Shown here: in pieces, positions 6,631-14,404 of the stretch | How positions within the stretch are numbered: the stretch's first letter is position 1 | Layout of the letters: every line of letters begins with the position of its first letter | NCBI GenBank assembly: GCA_900543825.1 | Contig: UQSR01000013.1 | Span: 1-25,193 of the forward strand | DNA length: 25,193 bases | Direction of reading: 5' to 3' | Source of the DNA: an uncultured Mycoplasmatota bacterium | Lineage (GTDB): Bacteria; Bacillota_I; Bacilli_A; RF39; UBA660 | Notes under the pieces: generated by a model | What the model was told of the DNA's origin: nothing | What the model saw: only the letters and a program-made list of their open reading frames with translations | Database searches by the model: none | Made by a program: the position numbers and the translations under genes

Positions 6631-7152
6631 ATAGCTACTTTAAAGGATAATCCTATCAATGAACAAATTAGATGTAAGGAAATGATGGTAATTGGACCAA
6701 ACGGTGAACAATTAGGAGTAAAGTCTAAACAAGATGCACTTACTTTAGCAGGTTATGCTGGTTTTGATTTAGTTCTAATGAGTGATAGTGGCAATATGCC
6801 AGTATGTAAAATTATGGACTATAACAAATTCAAGTATGAAAAGAAGAAAAAAACAAAAGAAGCTCAAAAAAAGCAAAGAGAAACAATGATTGAAACAAAA
6901 GAATTTAGACTATCTGTTAAGATTGATGTTCACGATTTTGAAACAAGAGTAACTAATGCAAGAAAAGCTTTAGAAAAAGGTAATAAAGTAAAAGCTAGTA
7001 TTAGATTTAAGGGTAGAGAAATTACTCATCCAGAACTTGCAAGAGATGTTTTAGATAGATTTTGTGAAAAAGTTAGTGATGTTGCCGATATTGAATACAA
7101 GCCTAAAATAGAAGGTAGAGTAATGCATGTCGGATTAATACCTAAAAAATAG
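6631..7152 (+). CDS. infC: Translation initiation factor IF-3 (AUA start)
   Basis: IF-3 prevents premature 50S joining and checks the start codon and initiator tRNA on the 30S subunit. The N-domain begins NPINEQIRCKEMMVIGPNGEQ, the Lys-rich linker (YEKKKKTKEAQKKQRE) follows, and the C-domain contains KEFRLSVKIDVHDFETR and RFKGREITHPE; both domains are complete. The strong site GGAGGTG (6618-6624) lies 8 nt before ATA at 6631. The in-frame TTG (6616) and GTG (6622) are inside or before that site, so ATA is the best start, giving 173 residues. Rare starts (AUU, AUC, AUA) are a known feature of infC and let IF-3 repress its own translation. First gene of an operon with rpmI and rplT, behind an L20-type attenuator. 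Confidence 0.93.
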   Translation: MATLKDNPINEQIRCKEMMVIGPNGEQLGVKSKQDALTLAGYAGFDLVLMSDSGNMPVCKIMDYNKFKYEKKKKTKEAQKKQRETMIETKEFRLSVKIDVHDFETRVTNARKALEKGNKVKASIRFKGREITHPELARDVLDRFCEKVSDVADIEYKPKIEGRVMHVGLIPKK

Positions 7153-7164
7153 AAGGAGGATATT

Positions 7165-7368
7165 ATGACTAAACTTAAGAAGAATAAGATGAAAACACAT
7201 AAAGGAACTAAAAAAGTATTAAACATTAGACAAAGCGGTTCAATCAGCAAATCAAGACAAGGTGTTTTACATAATACAGGAAAGAATAGTGCTGCTAGAG
7301 CTAGTAGTAAGAGACAAGGAACTAGTTTAAGTAAGGCTGATTACAAGAGAATTAAAGATATAATATAG
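7165..7368 (+). CDS. rpmI: 50S ribosomal protein bL35
   Basis: 67 residues, very basic. The family start KMKTHKGTKKVLNI and the end SLSKADYKRIKDII are present. A short N-terminal extension (MTKLKKN) precedes the usual MKTH start; AAGGAGG just upstream of 7165 supports the longer form over the internal ATG at 7189. bL35 sits on the large subunit near bL20 and 23S rRNA. It lies 12 nt after infC and 10 nt before rplT, the conserved operon order. Confidence 0.95.
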   Translation: MTKLKKNKMKTHKGTKKVLNIRQSGSISKSRQGVLHNTGKNSAARASSKRQGTSLSKADYKRIKDII

Positions 7369-7378
7369 GAGGCAAAGT

Positions 7379-7942
7379 ATGACAAGAGTTAAAGGTGGCA
7401 CAGTTGCACGTGCTAGAAGAAAAAAAGTATTAAAAGAAGCAAAAGGTTATTTTGGTAGTAAACATAGATTATATAAAACTGCTCATGAGCAAGTAATGCA
7501 TTCAGGAAACTATGCATTTAGAGATAGAAAACAAAATAAGAGAAACTTTAGAAAATTATGGATTACAAGAATAAATGCTGGATGTAGAGAAAACGAAATT
7601 TCTTATTCAAGATTTATCGATGGATTAAATAAAGCTGGCGTTACAGTAAATAGAAAAATGTTAAGTGAACTTGCAATTGATAATAAAGAAGCATTTGCTG
7701 ATTTAGTAACAATCGCTAAAGATGCATTAGCAGGAAAAACTTATACTCCAAAAGCTGTAAAGACTGAAGAAGTAAAAGAAGTAAAAACTGAAACTAAGAA
7801 ACCTGCTGCTAAAAAGGCTACTACTGCTAAAACAGCAACTAAAACAGAAACAAAAAAGACAACTACTACTAAAAAAACAACAACAACTGCAAAGAAACCA
7901 GCAGCAAAAAAAGAGACTGCAAAGAAAACTGAAGAAAAGTAA
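7379..7942 (+). CDS. rplT: 50S ribosomal protein bL20 with long Lys/Thr/Ala-rich tail
   Basis: Residues 1 to about 118 are a complete bL20: MTRVKGGTVARARRKKVLKEA, RNFRKLWITRINAGCRENEI and the SRFIDGLNKAG segment. bL20 binds 23S rRNA early in 50S assembly and represses its own operon through the leader. The usual protein ends near residue 118; here about 69 more residues follow, almost entirely Lys, Thr, Ala, Glu and Pro, with repeated motifs such as KKPAAKKAT and KKTTTT. Such a tail is likely disordered and polycationic, like histone-H1-type tails. The start is preceded by AGGAGG. The last codons and the terminator recur as a direct repeat 1.3 kb downstream. Confidence 0.95.
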   Translation: MTRVKGGTVARARRKKVLKEAKGYFGSKHRLYKTAHEQVMHSGNYAFRDRKQNKRNFRKLWITRINAGCRENEISYSRFIDGLNKAGVTVNRKMLSELAIDNKEAFADLVTIAKDALAGKTYTPKAVKTEEVKEVKTETKKPAAKKATTAKTATKTETKKTTTTKKTTTTAKKPAAKKETAKKTEEK

Positions 7943-7958
7943 TATTTCTTCTTTTTTT
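7922..7958 (+). repeat. Direct repeat, left copy (rplT 3' end plus terminator)
   Basis: These 37 nt cover the last seven codons of rplT and its terminator, and recur without mismatch at 9246-9282. The two copies bound a 1287-bp insert between rplT and lepA, in the arrangement of attL/attR-type or recombination repeats at a gene 3' end. Confidence 0.9.
7931..7958 (+). terminator. Terminator of the infC-rpmI-rplT operon
   Basis: GAAGAAA (7931-7937) pairs with TTTCTTC (7945-7951) across the stop codon and is followed by seven T. Confidence 0.8.
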
Positions 7959-7978
7959 GTATATAATAAATTATACAT

Positions 7979-8007
7979 TTGACTTAAATCATGATTTTTG
8001 TTATAAT
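7979..8007 (+). promoter_or_regulatory. Strong sigma-A promoter of the candidate small RNA
   Basis: TTGACT (7979-7984), a 17-nt spacer, extended TGT and TATAAT (8002-8007). It is among the best promoters in the window, yet no plus-strand reading frame follows it. Confidence 0.85.
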
Positions 8008-8013
8008 GTATTT

Positions 8014-8108
8014 GTTAATCAACTTGTCAAGGATTAAAGCTGGGTTCCTGAATAGGAGTAGAAGCTTTTTGCTTTTAGAATTCCTTTGCTCCTAAAGTTG
8101 ATTTTTTT
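8014..8108 (+). ncRNA. Candidate small structured RNA, unrecognised
   Basis: About 95 nt run from a near-consensus promoter to an apparent terminator. AATCAACTT (8017-8025) pairs perfectly with AAGTTGATT (8095-8103), closing the whole RNA and leading into a T-run. Inside, AGGAGT (8054-8059) can pair with GCTCCT (8088-8093), and AGAAGC (8060-8065) with GCTTTT (8071-8076) around a T5 loop. A competing hairpin TCCT-GAAT-AGGA (8046-8057) would block the AGGAG pairing. There is no SRP RNA motif, no tRNA fold and no T-box sequence, and it is too short for 6S or tmRNA. Its 3' end is antisense to the last codons of the DUF3644 gene. Confidence 0.55.
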
Positions 8109-9079
8109 ATACTTTTTTTAATATTATCTATAATATTATTTGGATCTTTTTTTATTTCATTAAATATAAACTCTATTGTTTGATAAGAATAGCTATATCT
8201 AGGTTGGGTTGATATATTGTATATAAAGCACAATTTAGGATTATTTTTAAAATTATAATATGTGGAGAAAAGATTAAAGTGATAGCTATTAAAATCTTTC
8301 TCTATTCCATTAGAAATTAATGAAATTTTATTTTTCCTTAGAAGTTTATTGATTTCCTCGATACATTTTTTTGTTGTGTATTTATGAGTGGTATTTGGGT
8401 TGGTCTGTTACCTAATAATTTTAGCCACATTTTGACTAGAATTGTCTATCTTTATTTTTGATGTAGCCTTTGCCTCGTTTTTAGTAAGATAGTGAAAATG
8501 TTCAATAACTATTGCAAAATTATTATTATTTTGACTAATCAATGAATTAATTGATTTTGATGTAGAAACTATTTTATTTGCTATTTCATCTGGATATTTT
8601 GCTATAATTTCTGTTTGATTTAATGCTCTCATAGTGGGTGTTATTGTTAAGAAATTCTCATTAACAATTTCAGAAATATCAACATTATGAAAAAGCATCA
8701 TCTTTTCATTATAGTTGAAAATACAAGATTGAAATAATGGAATATATATCATTTCATATTCTTCGGTAATAAAATGAGTACTAGTATCTCTTAATTCAAT
8801 AATTTTTTCTAAATTAAGTCTTAACGGATCTTTGTTGTTTGTAAATACTAGACTTATACATTTCCTTAATGACAAAGTTTTTTTAAAGTCATTATTTAAA
8901 TATATACTAGAATATCCTCTTTTTTTTATTAAATATGCTTTAAGCATTAATTCCCATGCATTGCAAATCAAAAAAGCAAAACTTTCAGTTCTGTATTTTA
9001 TAGTGGGCTTATTGAATATTTCAATTGCCAACAAAAACGCTTCCTCACTCTTTTTAATTAGTTTATCTTCAATGTTCAT
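8075..9079 (-). pseudogene. DUF3644 (HEPN-type) protein gene interrupted by an in-frame TAA
   Basis: The first 223 codons (9079 to 8411) encode a DUF3644-like N-terminal domain: KSEEAFLLAIEIFNKPTIKY, ESFAFLICNAWELMLKAYLI, and LRDTSTHF with R97-x4-H102, the RxxxxH pattern of HEPN ribonuclease domains. A TAA at 8410-8408 stops this frame. The same frame then stays open for another 110 codons to a TAA at 8077-8075, encoding QTNPNTTHKYTTKKCIEEIN and YSYSYQTIEFIFNEIKKDP, which looks like the expected C-terminal segment. The two parts together (about 330 residues) are the usual length for the family. So one nonsense codon splits an otherwise intact gene, or it is read through, or it is a sequence error. 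The start has a GGAGG site and a consensus promoter. DUF3644 genes often occur near restriction or defence genes; the function is unproven. Confidence 0.75.
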
Positions 9080-9155
9080 TTTTCCTCCATTATCTCTTCT
9101 GTTTATAAATCATAATTACATCTGAATAAAGCCATGTTTGATTTTATTGCTCTCT

Positions 9156-9185
9156 ATTATACTTCATTCATTTATGAAATGTCAA
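9156..9185 (-). promoter_or_regulatory. Consensus promoter of the DUF3644 gene
   Basis: On the minus strand, perfect TTGACA (9185-9180), an 18-nt spacer and perfect TATAAT (9161-9156). The spacer contains the short inverted repeat TTCAT-N6-ATGAA, a possible operator. The leader to the ATG is about 70 nt. Confidence 0.8.
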
Positions 9186-9245
9186 GAAAGTTAACATACT
9201 TAAAATAAAATTTTACACTTTATTTTGGATTATAATATTCCTATG

Positions 9246-9282
9246 AAGAAAACTGAAGAAAAGTAATATTTCTTCTTTTTTT
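9246..9282 (+). repeat. Direct repeat, right copy (rplT 3' end plus terminator)
   Basis: Identical to 7922-7958, then two further T. By chance it is preceded by ATG, forming a seven-codon frame MKKTEEK that is not considered a gene. It lies 44 nt upstream of lepA. Confidence 0.9.
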
Positions 9283-9295
9283 TTGTTTAGTTTTT

Positions 9296-9304
9296 TGGTA
9301 TAAT
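9296..9304 (+). promoter_or_regulatory. Extended -10 promoter of lepA
   Basis: TGG followed by TATAAT (9299-9304); the -35 region is only T-rich. Expected initiation near 9311 gives a leader of about 15 nt that begins at the GAGGG Shine-Dalgarno. Confidence 0.6.
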
Positions 9305-9325
9305 TTTAAAGAGGGCAGTGATAAA

Positions 9326-11113
9326 ATGGACACATCAAAAATAAGAAACTTTAGTATTATTGCACATATTGATCATGGTAAGAGTACTCTTGCCGATCGT
9401 ATTTTAGAATATACTGGTGAAGTAGATAAAAGACAAATGAAAGACCAATTATTAGATAATATGGATATTGAAAGAGAAAGAGGTATAACCATAAAACTAA
9501 ACGCTGTAAGATTATCATATAATGGTTATATGCTTAATTTGATAGATACACCAGGTCATGTTGACTTTAGTTATGAAGTATCAAGATCTTTAGCAGCATG
9601 CGAGGGAGCTATTTTAGTAGTAGATGCTACTCAAGGTATTGAAGCCCAAACACTTGCTAATGTATATTTAGCATTAGATAATAATTTAGAAATAATACCT
9701 GTAATTAACAAAATAGATCTTCCTAGTGCTGATATACCAAAAGTAGAAAAAGAATTATTTGATACTTTTGGTTTTAAAAGTGAAGAGATAATAAAGGTAT
9801 CTGCCAAAACAGGAGAAGGAATCCCATTATTAGTAGATGCAATTATAAATAGAGTACCATCTCCTAAACCTATAGAAGATAAATTAAAATGTTTAATATT
9901 TGATAGTTATTTTGATTCCTATCGTGGAGTGGTAATTTTAGTTAGAGTAGTATCAGGAAAAATAACTAAAAATACAAAAATAAAAATGATGACTACTGGT
10001 GCCATATACGATGTCGTATCTTTAGGTTACCATACACCATTCGAACACGAAACAGAATCTTTAAATACCGGAGAGGTAGGCTTTATTACCGCATCTATAA
10101 AAAGTTTAGAATCAGTTAAAGTAGGCGATACCATAACAGATGCTACTGATGAAGCTAAAGAAGCATTGCCAGGTTATAAGCCAATGAAACCAATGGTTTA
10201 TTGCGGTATTTATCCAATAGAATCAAATAAATATCCTAACTTAAAAGAAGCAATTGAAAAATTAAAACTAAACGATGCCTCATTAACATTTGAGCCAGAA
10301 ACATCAAGTACTTTAGGCTTTGGCTTTCGTATGGGATTTTTAGGCCTATTGCATCTAGAAATAATTTCTGAGAGAATAGAAAGAGAATTTGGTATTGATA
10401 TAATAGTCACTACTCCTTCAGTAAACTATGAAATAGAACTTACTGATAGTAGTATTATATATATTGATAATCCTAGTATGATGCCAGATAAAGTAAAAAT
10501 AAAAAGTATTAAAGAGCCATATATTTTTACAAATATCTTAGTACCAACAGAATATATAGGGCCAATAATGGAATTATGTCAAGATAAAAGAGGTATCTAT
10601 AAAAGTATTGATTATTTAGATAATACAAGAGTAAATATTCATTATGAATTACCACTATCAGAAATAGTATATGATTTCTTCGATAGATTAAAATCATCTA
10701 CCAAAGGCTTTGCTTCATTTGATTATGAAGTAATAGGTTATAAAGAAAGTGAATTAGTAAAAATGGATGTTATGTTAAATGGTGAAGTGGTAGATGCCTT
10801 ATCATTGATTGTCCATAAAGATTTTGCCTATGCAAGAGGTAGAAAAATGGTTGATAACCTTAAAAATATCATTCCAAGGCAATTATTTGAAGTACCAGTT
10901 CAAGCAGTAATAGGTAGTAAAGTAATTGCTAGAAGTGATATTAAAGCTATGCGCAAAGACGTTTTAGCTAAATGTTATGGAGGAGATATCACAAGAAAGA
11001 GAAAACTCCTAGATAAACAAAAAGAAGGTAAGAAAAAAATGAAAACCATCGGTAAAGTAGAAATACCAAGCGAAGCATTTTTAAGCATTTTAACCGATTA
11101 CAAGAAAAACTAA
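9326..11113 (+). CDS. lepA: Elongation factor 4 (LepA), back-translocating GTPase
   Basis: 595 residues, the normal length. The G domain has AHIDHGKSTLADRI (P-loop), DIERERGIT (switch I), DTPGHVDF (switch II), NKIDLP and SAKTGEG. Domain 2 follows, then the EF-G-like domains III and V and the LepA-specific C-terminal domain ending RKRKLLDKQKEGKKKMKTIG. LepA binds stalled or pre-translocational ribosomes and is thought to assist translation under stress or subunit maturation. The start has GAGGGCAGTGAT upstream. It is followed after 23 nt by the RNB gene, so the two may be co-transcribed. No abnormalities seen. Confidence 0.97.
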   Translation: MDTSKIRNFSIIAHIDHGKSTLADRILEYTGEVDKRQMKDQLLDNMDIERERGITIKLNAVRLSYNGYMLNLIDTPGHVDFSYEVSRSLAACEGAILVVDATQGIEAQTLANVYLALDNNLEIIPVINKIDLPSADIPKVEKELFDTFGFKSEEIIKVSAKTGEGIPLLVDAIINRVPSPKPIEDKLKCLIFDSYFDSYRGVVILVRVVSGKITKNTKIKMMTTGAIYDVVSLGYHTPFEHETESLNTGEVGFITASIKSLESVKVGDTITDATDEAKEALPGYKPMKPMVYCGIYPIESNKYPNLKEAIEKLKLNDASLTFEPETSSTLGFGFRMGFLGLLHLEIISERIEREFGIDIIVTTPSVNYEIELTDSSIIYIDNPSMMPDKVKIKSIKEPYIFTNILVPTEYIGPIMELCQDKRGIYKSIDYLDNTRVNIHYELPLSEIVYDFFDRLKSSTKGFASFDYEVIGYKESELVKMDVMLNGEVVDALSLIVHKDFAYARGRKMVDNLKNIIPRQLFEVPVQAVIGSKVIARSDIKAMRKDVLAKCYGGDITRKRKLLDKQKEGKKKMKTIGKVEIPSEAFLSILTDYKKN

Positions 11114-11136
11114 TATAATATACTAGAGGTGGTTTT

Positions 11137-12975
11137 ATGAGCAGTAACAAAAACTTAACTAAACAAATAAAAAGAAATATACTAAATAACAATTGCGATT
11201 ATGATGTAATATGTGAGTTATTAGTAGTAAATCCAGAAGAAGTAATATCAGGTATTCTAAGTTCATATTTATATTTATTTAGAAATATTGATAATATAAG
11301 CAATAAAGATTTATTAGAAGATTTAGATACTATTTTAAATAACTATATAAAAAAATATAAAAACAAAAAAACATTAGAATTAGTATATAACAAAATAGAA
11401 ATATTTTTAGGTAATCTATCCAAAAGTTTTAATTTAGAAGAATTAATGAAATTAGAAAAATATATTTCATTTTTAGTGGATATTCAAAATAAATGCCTAA
11501 TAAATAACCAGAAAAAAGCTAAAGGTGATAAATATAACTTCATACTATTTCTAATGTTTGAAAAAAGAGATATAGAATTACTAGAAAGATATATAGATAT
11601 AAATATGAAAGAATTATTAATAAACAATAATATATTACCTTCCATATTTATTAGTATATTAGAAAAATATATAAAACTAGATGAAGATAATGTTATAGAT
11701 ATAAAATATTATAATCGATTAATAAATATATTTTTAAGAGGCAAAATATATGATAAATTATCTAATTCCAAAGAAGAATATCTAAAAATATTAAAAACAT
11801 CTAATAAAGATTTCGTATGGAATTTAATAGACAAAATAGAAAACGATGCATATCAAACAAAAGAAGAATTAGAAAAAGATTATAACGTATCATTTATAAT
11901 ACCAACATATGAAGAATATAAGTATTTAAAAGATGGAAATATTGATTTAACTAGTGAAAATGTTTTTACAATTGATAATAAAGATGATTTATGCTTAGAT
12001 GATGCAATGTCTATAAAAAGAAATAGCGATGGTACCTATACATTATTTATTCATTTAGCAAATCCAGCGGCAATTATACCATATATGTCAAACACTATGA
12101 AAGAAGCATTAAAAAGAAATCATACAATCTATTTAGCTAATGAAAATATTCCAATATTTAACAGATACTTATCTGACAATATACTTTCACTATTACCAGG
12201 TAAATCAACAAATGCATTAACCATCAAAGTAAAAGTAGCTCCAGATTATTCCCTAGATATAAATTCATTAGAAATAGTACCAACTATTGTAGAAAGCAAG
12301 CACAAACTAACATATCTAGAAGCAGAACAAACAATAACTACAGGAGGAGAACTATATAATGAATTAATACTATTATCAAAAATATTTGATCGTCAAGCAA
12401 TAGATAATCCAAAAGTAAGAGCATATCATAGAATGAAAGAAAAAATAAGAAATAAAAATAATATTGAATCAGAAGCTCCAATAGCACACATGATGGTTGA
12501 ACAATGTAATGTTTTTGCTAATAGTACTATAAATATTATTGATAAAAGAGATAAATTAGACCTAATAATGCCGTGGCGTGTACAACGAGAAGCAGATAGT
12601 GAAATAATAAGTGAATACTTAGAAGAAGGAAATTTTGACACAAATAATAAAAGTTTTAGAAATCTACTTAAAGATTATATGATGAAAAGCAAATATTCAT
12701 ATGAAAATATAGGCCATGAGGGATTAGGTATAGAAGGATACGTAAAAATATCTAGTGCTGCTAGACGTGCTATGGATGACTTAGCCATATATGCTCTATA
12801 TGATTTATATATAAATAGAGCAATGGATGATTTAGATGCTAAATATTATTATTGGGAAAGAGAAATAAAATATTGGTGTGATTATGCCAATAACAAAACA
12901 AGTGATAATATAACTTTTTCTCAGCAATACAATTACCTATATAGTAAAGGAAAAATACTAGAAAGAAGGAAGTAA
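11137..12975 (+). CDS. Divergent RNB-domain (RNase II/R-like) ribonuclease
   Basis: 612 residues. The first 260 or so are Asn/Lys/Ile-rich, probably helical, and I do not recognise them; no cold-shock domain is evident. The RNB domain starts near 276 with FTIDNKDDLCLDDAMSI and continues through VEQCNVFANSTI, MPWRVQRE and GHEGLGIEGYVKISSAARRAMDD (539-548). RNase II/R degrade RNA 3' to 5' using four Asp in TID-x5-DxDDA; here the second Asp is Cys286 (D280, C286, D288, D289). The C-terminus ends soon after RNB, so no S1 domain is seen. Activity may be altered or lost. AGAGGTGG precedes the start. The stop lies 1 nt before miaB, indicating an operon. Confidence 0.8.
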   Translation: MSSNKNLTKQIKRNILNNNCDYDVICELLVVNPEEVISGILSSYLYLFRNIDNISNKDLLEDLDTILNNYIKKYKNKKTLELVYNKIEIFLGNLSKSFNLEELMKLEKYISFLVDIQNKCLINNQKKAKGDKYNFILFLMFEKRDIELLERYIDINMKELLINNNILPSIFISILEKYIKLDEDNVIDIKYYNRLINIFLRGKIYDKLSNSKEEYLKILKTSNKDFVWNLIDKIENDAYQTKEELEKDYNVSFIIPTYEEYKYLKDGNIDLTSENVFTIDNKDDLCLDDAMSIKRNSDGTYTLFIHLANPAAIIPYMSNTMKEALKRNHTIYLANENIPIFNRYLSDNILSLLPGKSTNALTIKVKVAPDYSLDINSLEIVPTIVESKHKLTYLEAEQTITTGGELYNELILLSKIFDRQAIDNPKVRAYHRMKEKIRNKNNIESEAPIAHMMVEQCNVFANSTINIIDKRDKLDLIMPWRVQREADSEIISEYLEEGNFDTNNKSFRNLLKDYMMKSKYSYENIGHEGLGIEGYVKISSAARRAMDDLAIYALYDLYINRAMDDLDAKYYYWEREIKYWCDYANNKTSDNITFSQQYNYLYSKGKILERRK

Positions 12976-12976
12976 T

Positions 12977-14404
12977 ATGAAATTACCAGATATAAAAGAA
13001 GCAAGAGTAAGAACTAAAAGCAAAACAGAGGTACTATATGACAAATATAAAGTACCATCATCAGTATGTCATATAGGGCAGGGTAAGACTTATAGTATAT
13101 TAACCTATGGTTGTCAAATGAATGTTCATGATAGTGAAAATATCAAAGGAATCATGGAAGATTTAGGCTATAATGAAGAAGAAAATTATGAAAAAGCTGA
13201 TGTTATTATTCTAAATACTTGTGCCATAAGAGAAAACGCACATAACAAAGTAGTAGGTATTCTAGGAAGAATAAAAAAATTAAAAGAAGATAATCCAAAT
13301 ATTATAACAATAATAGGGGGTTGTATGCCTCAAGAAGAAGGTATATCAAACATGCTAAAAGATAAATACAAATGGGTAGATATCGTTCTAGGAACTCACA
13401 ATATCTATGATATACCAACACTCTTAGACAATGTTACAAAAGAAAAGAAACAAAATATAGAAGTATATTCCATTGAAGGGGATATCATAGAAAATCTACC
13501 AGTAAAAAGAGATTCAAACTACAAAGCATGGGTAAACATCCAATACGGCTGTGATAAATTCTGCTCTTACTGTATAGTACCATATACAAGAGGAAAACAA
13601 AGAAGTAGATTACCAAAAGATATTCTAAAAGAAATAAACAGTCTAAAAGAAAAAGGATATAAAGAAGTAACATTACTAGGTCAGAACGTAAATGCCTATG
13701 GAAAAGATCTAGATATAAATTATACTATGTCTAATCTATTAGAAGATACCGCTAAAACAGGAATAGATAGAATAAGATTCGTAACATCACACCCATGGGA
13801 TTTCTCTAGTGATATGATAGATACAATAGCAAAATATGACAATATAATGCCATATATTCACTTACCAATTCAATCAGGATCAGATAATATTCTAAAGAAA
13901 ATGAATAGAAGATATACCATTGAGGAATACAAAAAACTATTCTATGAACTAAAAAGTAAAATAAAAAACGTTAGTATAACTACTGACATCATCGTAGGAT
14001 TTCCTAATGAAACAGAAGAAGACTTTCAAAAAACATTAGATATATATAATGAATTAAAATATGATTTAGCTTATACATTTATCTATTCACCTAGAGAAGG
14101 AACTCCCGCTAGTAAAATGGAAGATAGTGTACCACTAGAAGAAAAAGAAGAAAGATTACAAAGACTAAATAAAATAGTAAATAAATATGCAAAAGAAGCC
14201 AACGAAAAATACTTAGGAAAAACAGTACCAGTATTACTAGAAGGCTACTCAGATAAAGGTGGTAAATTAATGGGCTATACTGATACTATGAAATTAGTAA
14301 ATGTAGTAGCAGACCCATCACTAATAGGACAAATAAAAAACGTACTAATAACAGATGTAAAAACATGGTCTATGGAAGGAGAAATAGTAAGTGATAGAAA
14401 GTAG
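12977..14404 (+). CDS. miaB: tRNA-2-methylthio-N6-dimethylallyladenosine synthase MiaB
   Basis: Radical-SAM methylthiotransferase of 475 residues that adds the methylthio group to i6A37 in tRNAs reading UNN codons. The N-terminal UPF0004 domain carries the second Fe-S cluster Cys at 46 (YGCQMN), 82 (NTCAIRENA) and 116 (GGCMPQE). The radical-SAM motif is C192-x3-C196-x2-C199 in GCDKFCSYCIVPYTRG. A C-terminal TRAM domain begins around YLGKTVPVLLEGYS. All catalytic residues are present. It starts 1 nt after the RNB gene, with its ribosome-binding site GAAGGAAG inside that gene, and overlaps the next gene by 14 nt. miaA, which makes the substrate, is not in the window. Confidence 0.96.
   Translation: MKLPDIKEARVRTKSKTEVLYDKYKVPSSVCHIGQGKTYSILTYGCQMNVHDSENIKGIMEDLGYNEEENYEKADVIILNTCAIRENAHNKVVGILGRIKKLKEDNPNIITIIGGCMPQEEGISNMLKDKYKWVDIVLGTHNIYDIPTLLDNVTKEKKQNIEVYSIEGDIIENLPVKRDSNYKAWVNIQYGCDKFCSYCIVPYTRGKQRSRLPKDILKEINSLKEKGYKEVTLLGQNVNAYGKDLDINYTMSNLLEDTAKTGIDRIRFVTSHPWDFSSDMIDTIAKYDNIMPYIHLPIQSGSDNILKKMNRRYTIEEYKKLFYELKSKIKNVSITTDIIVGFPNETEEDFQKTLDIYNELKYDLAYTFIYSPREGTPASKMEDSVPLEEKEERLQRLNKIVNKYAKEANEKYLGKTVPVLLEGYSDKGGKLMGYTDTMKLVNVVADPSLIGQIKNVLITDVKTWSMEGEIVSDRK

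Noticed and set aside
8014..8108. Considered SRP RNA, 6S RNA, tmRNA, T-box or tRNA-like identity
   Set aside because: The SRP GGAAG/GNRA domain, tRNA arms and T-box sequence are absent, and the length is wrong for 6S or tmRNA. Left as unrecognised.
9243..9266. Seven-codon frame MKKTEEK with TATAAT (9231-9236) upstream
   Set aside because: It is the copied end of rplT that happens to follow an ATG; there is no Shine-Dalgarno and the peptide is explained by the direct repeat.
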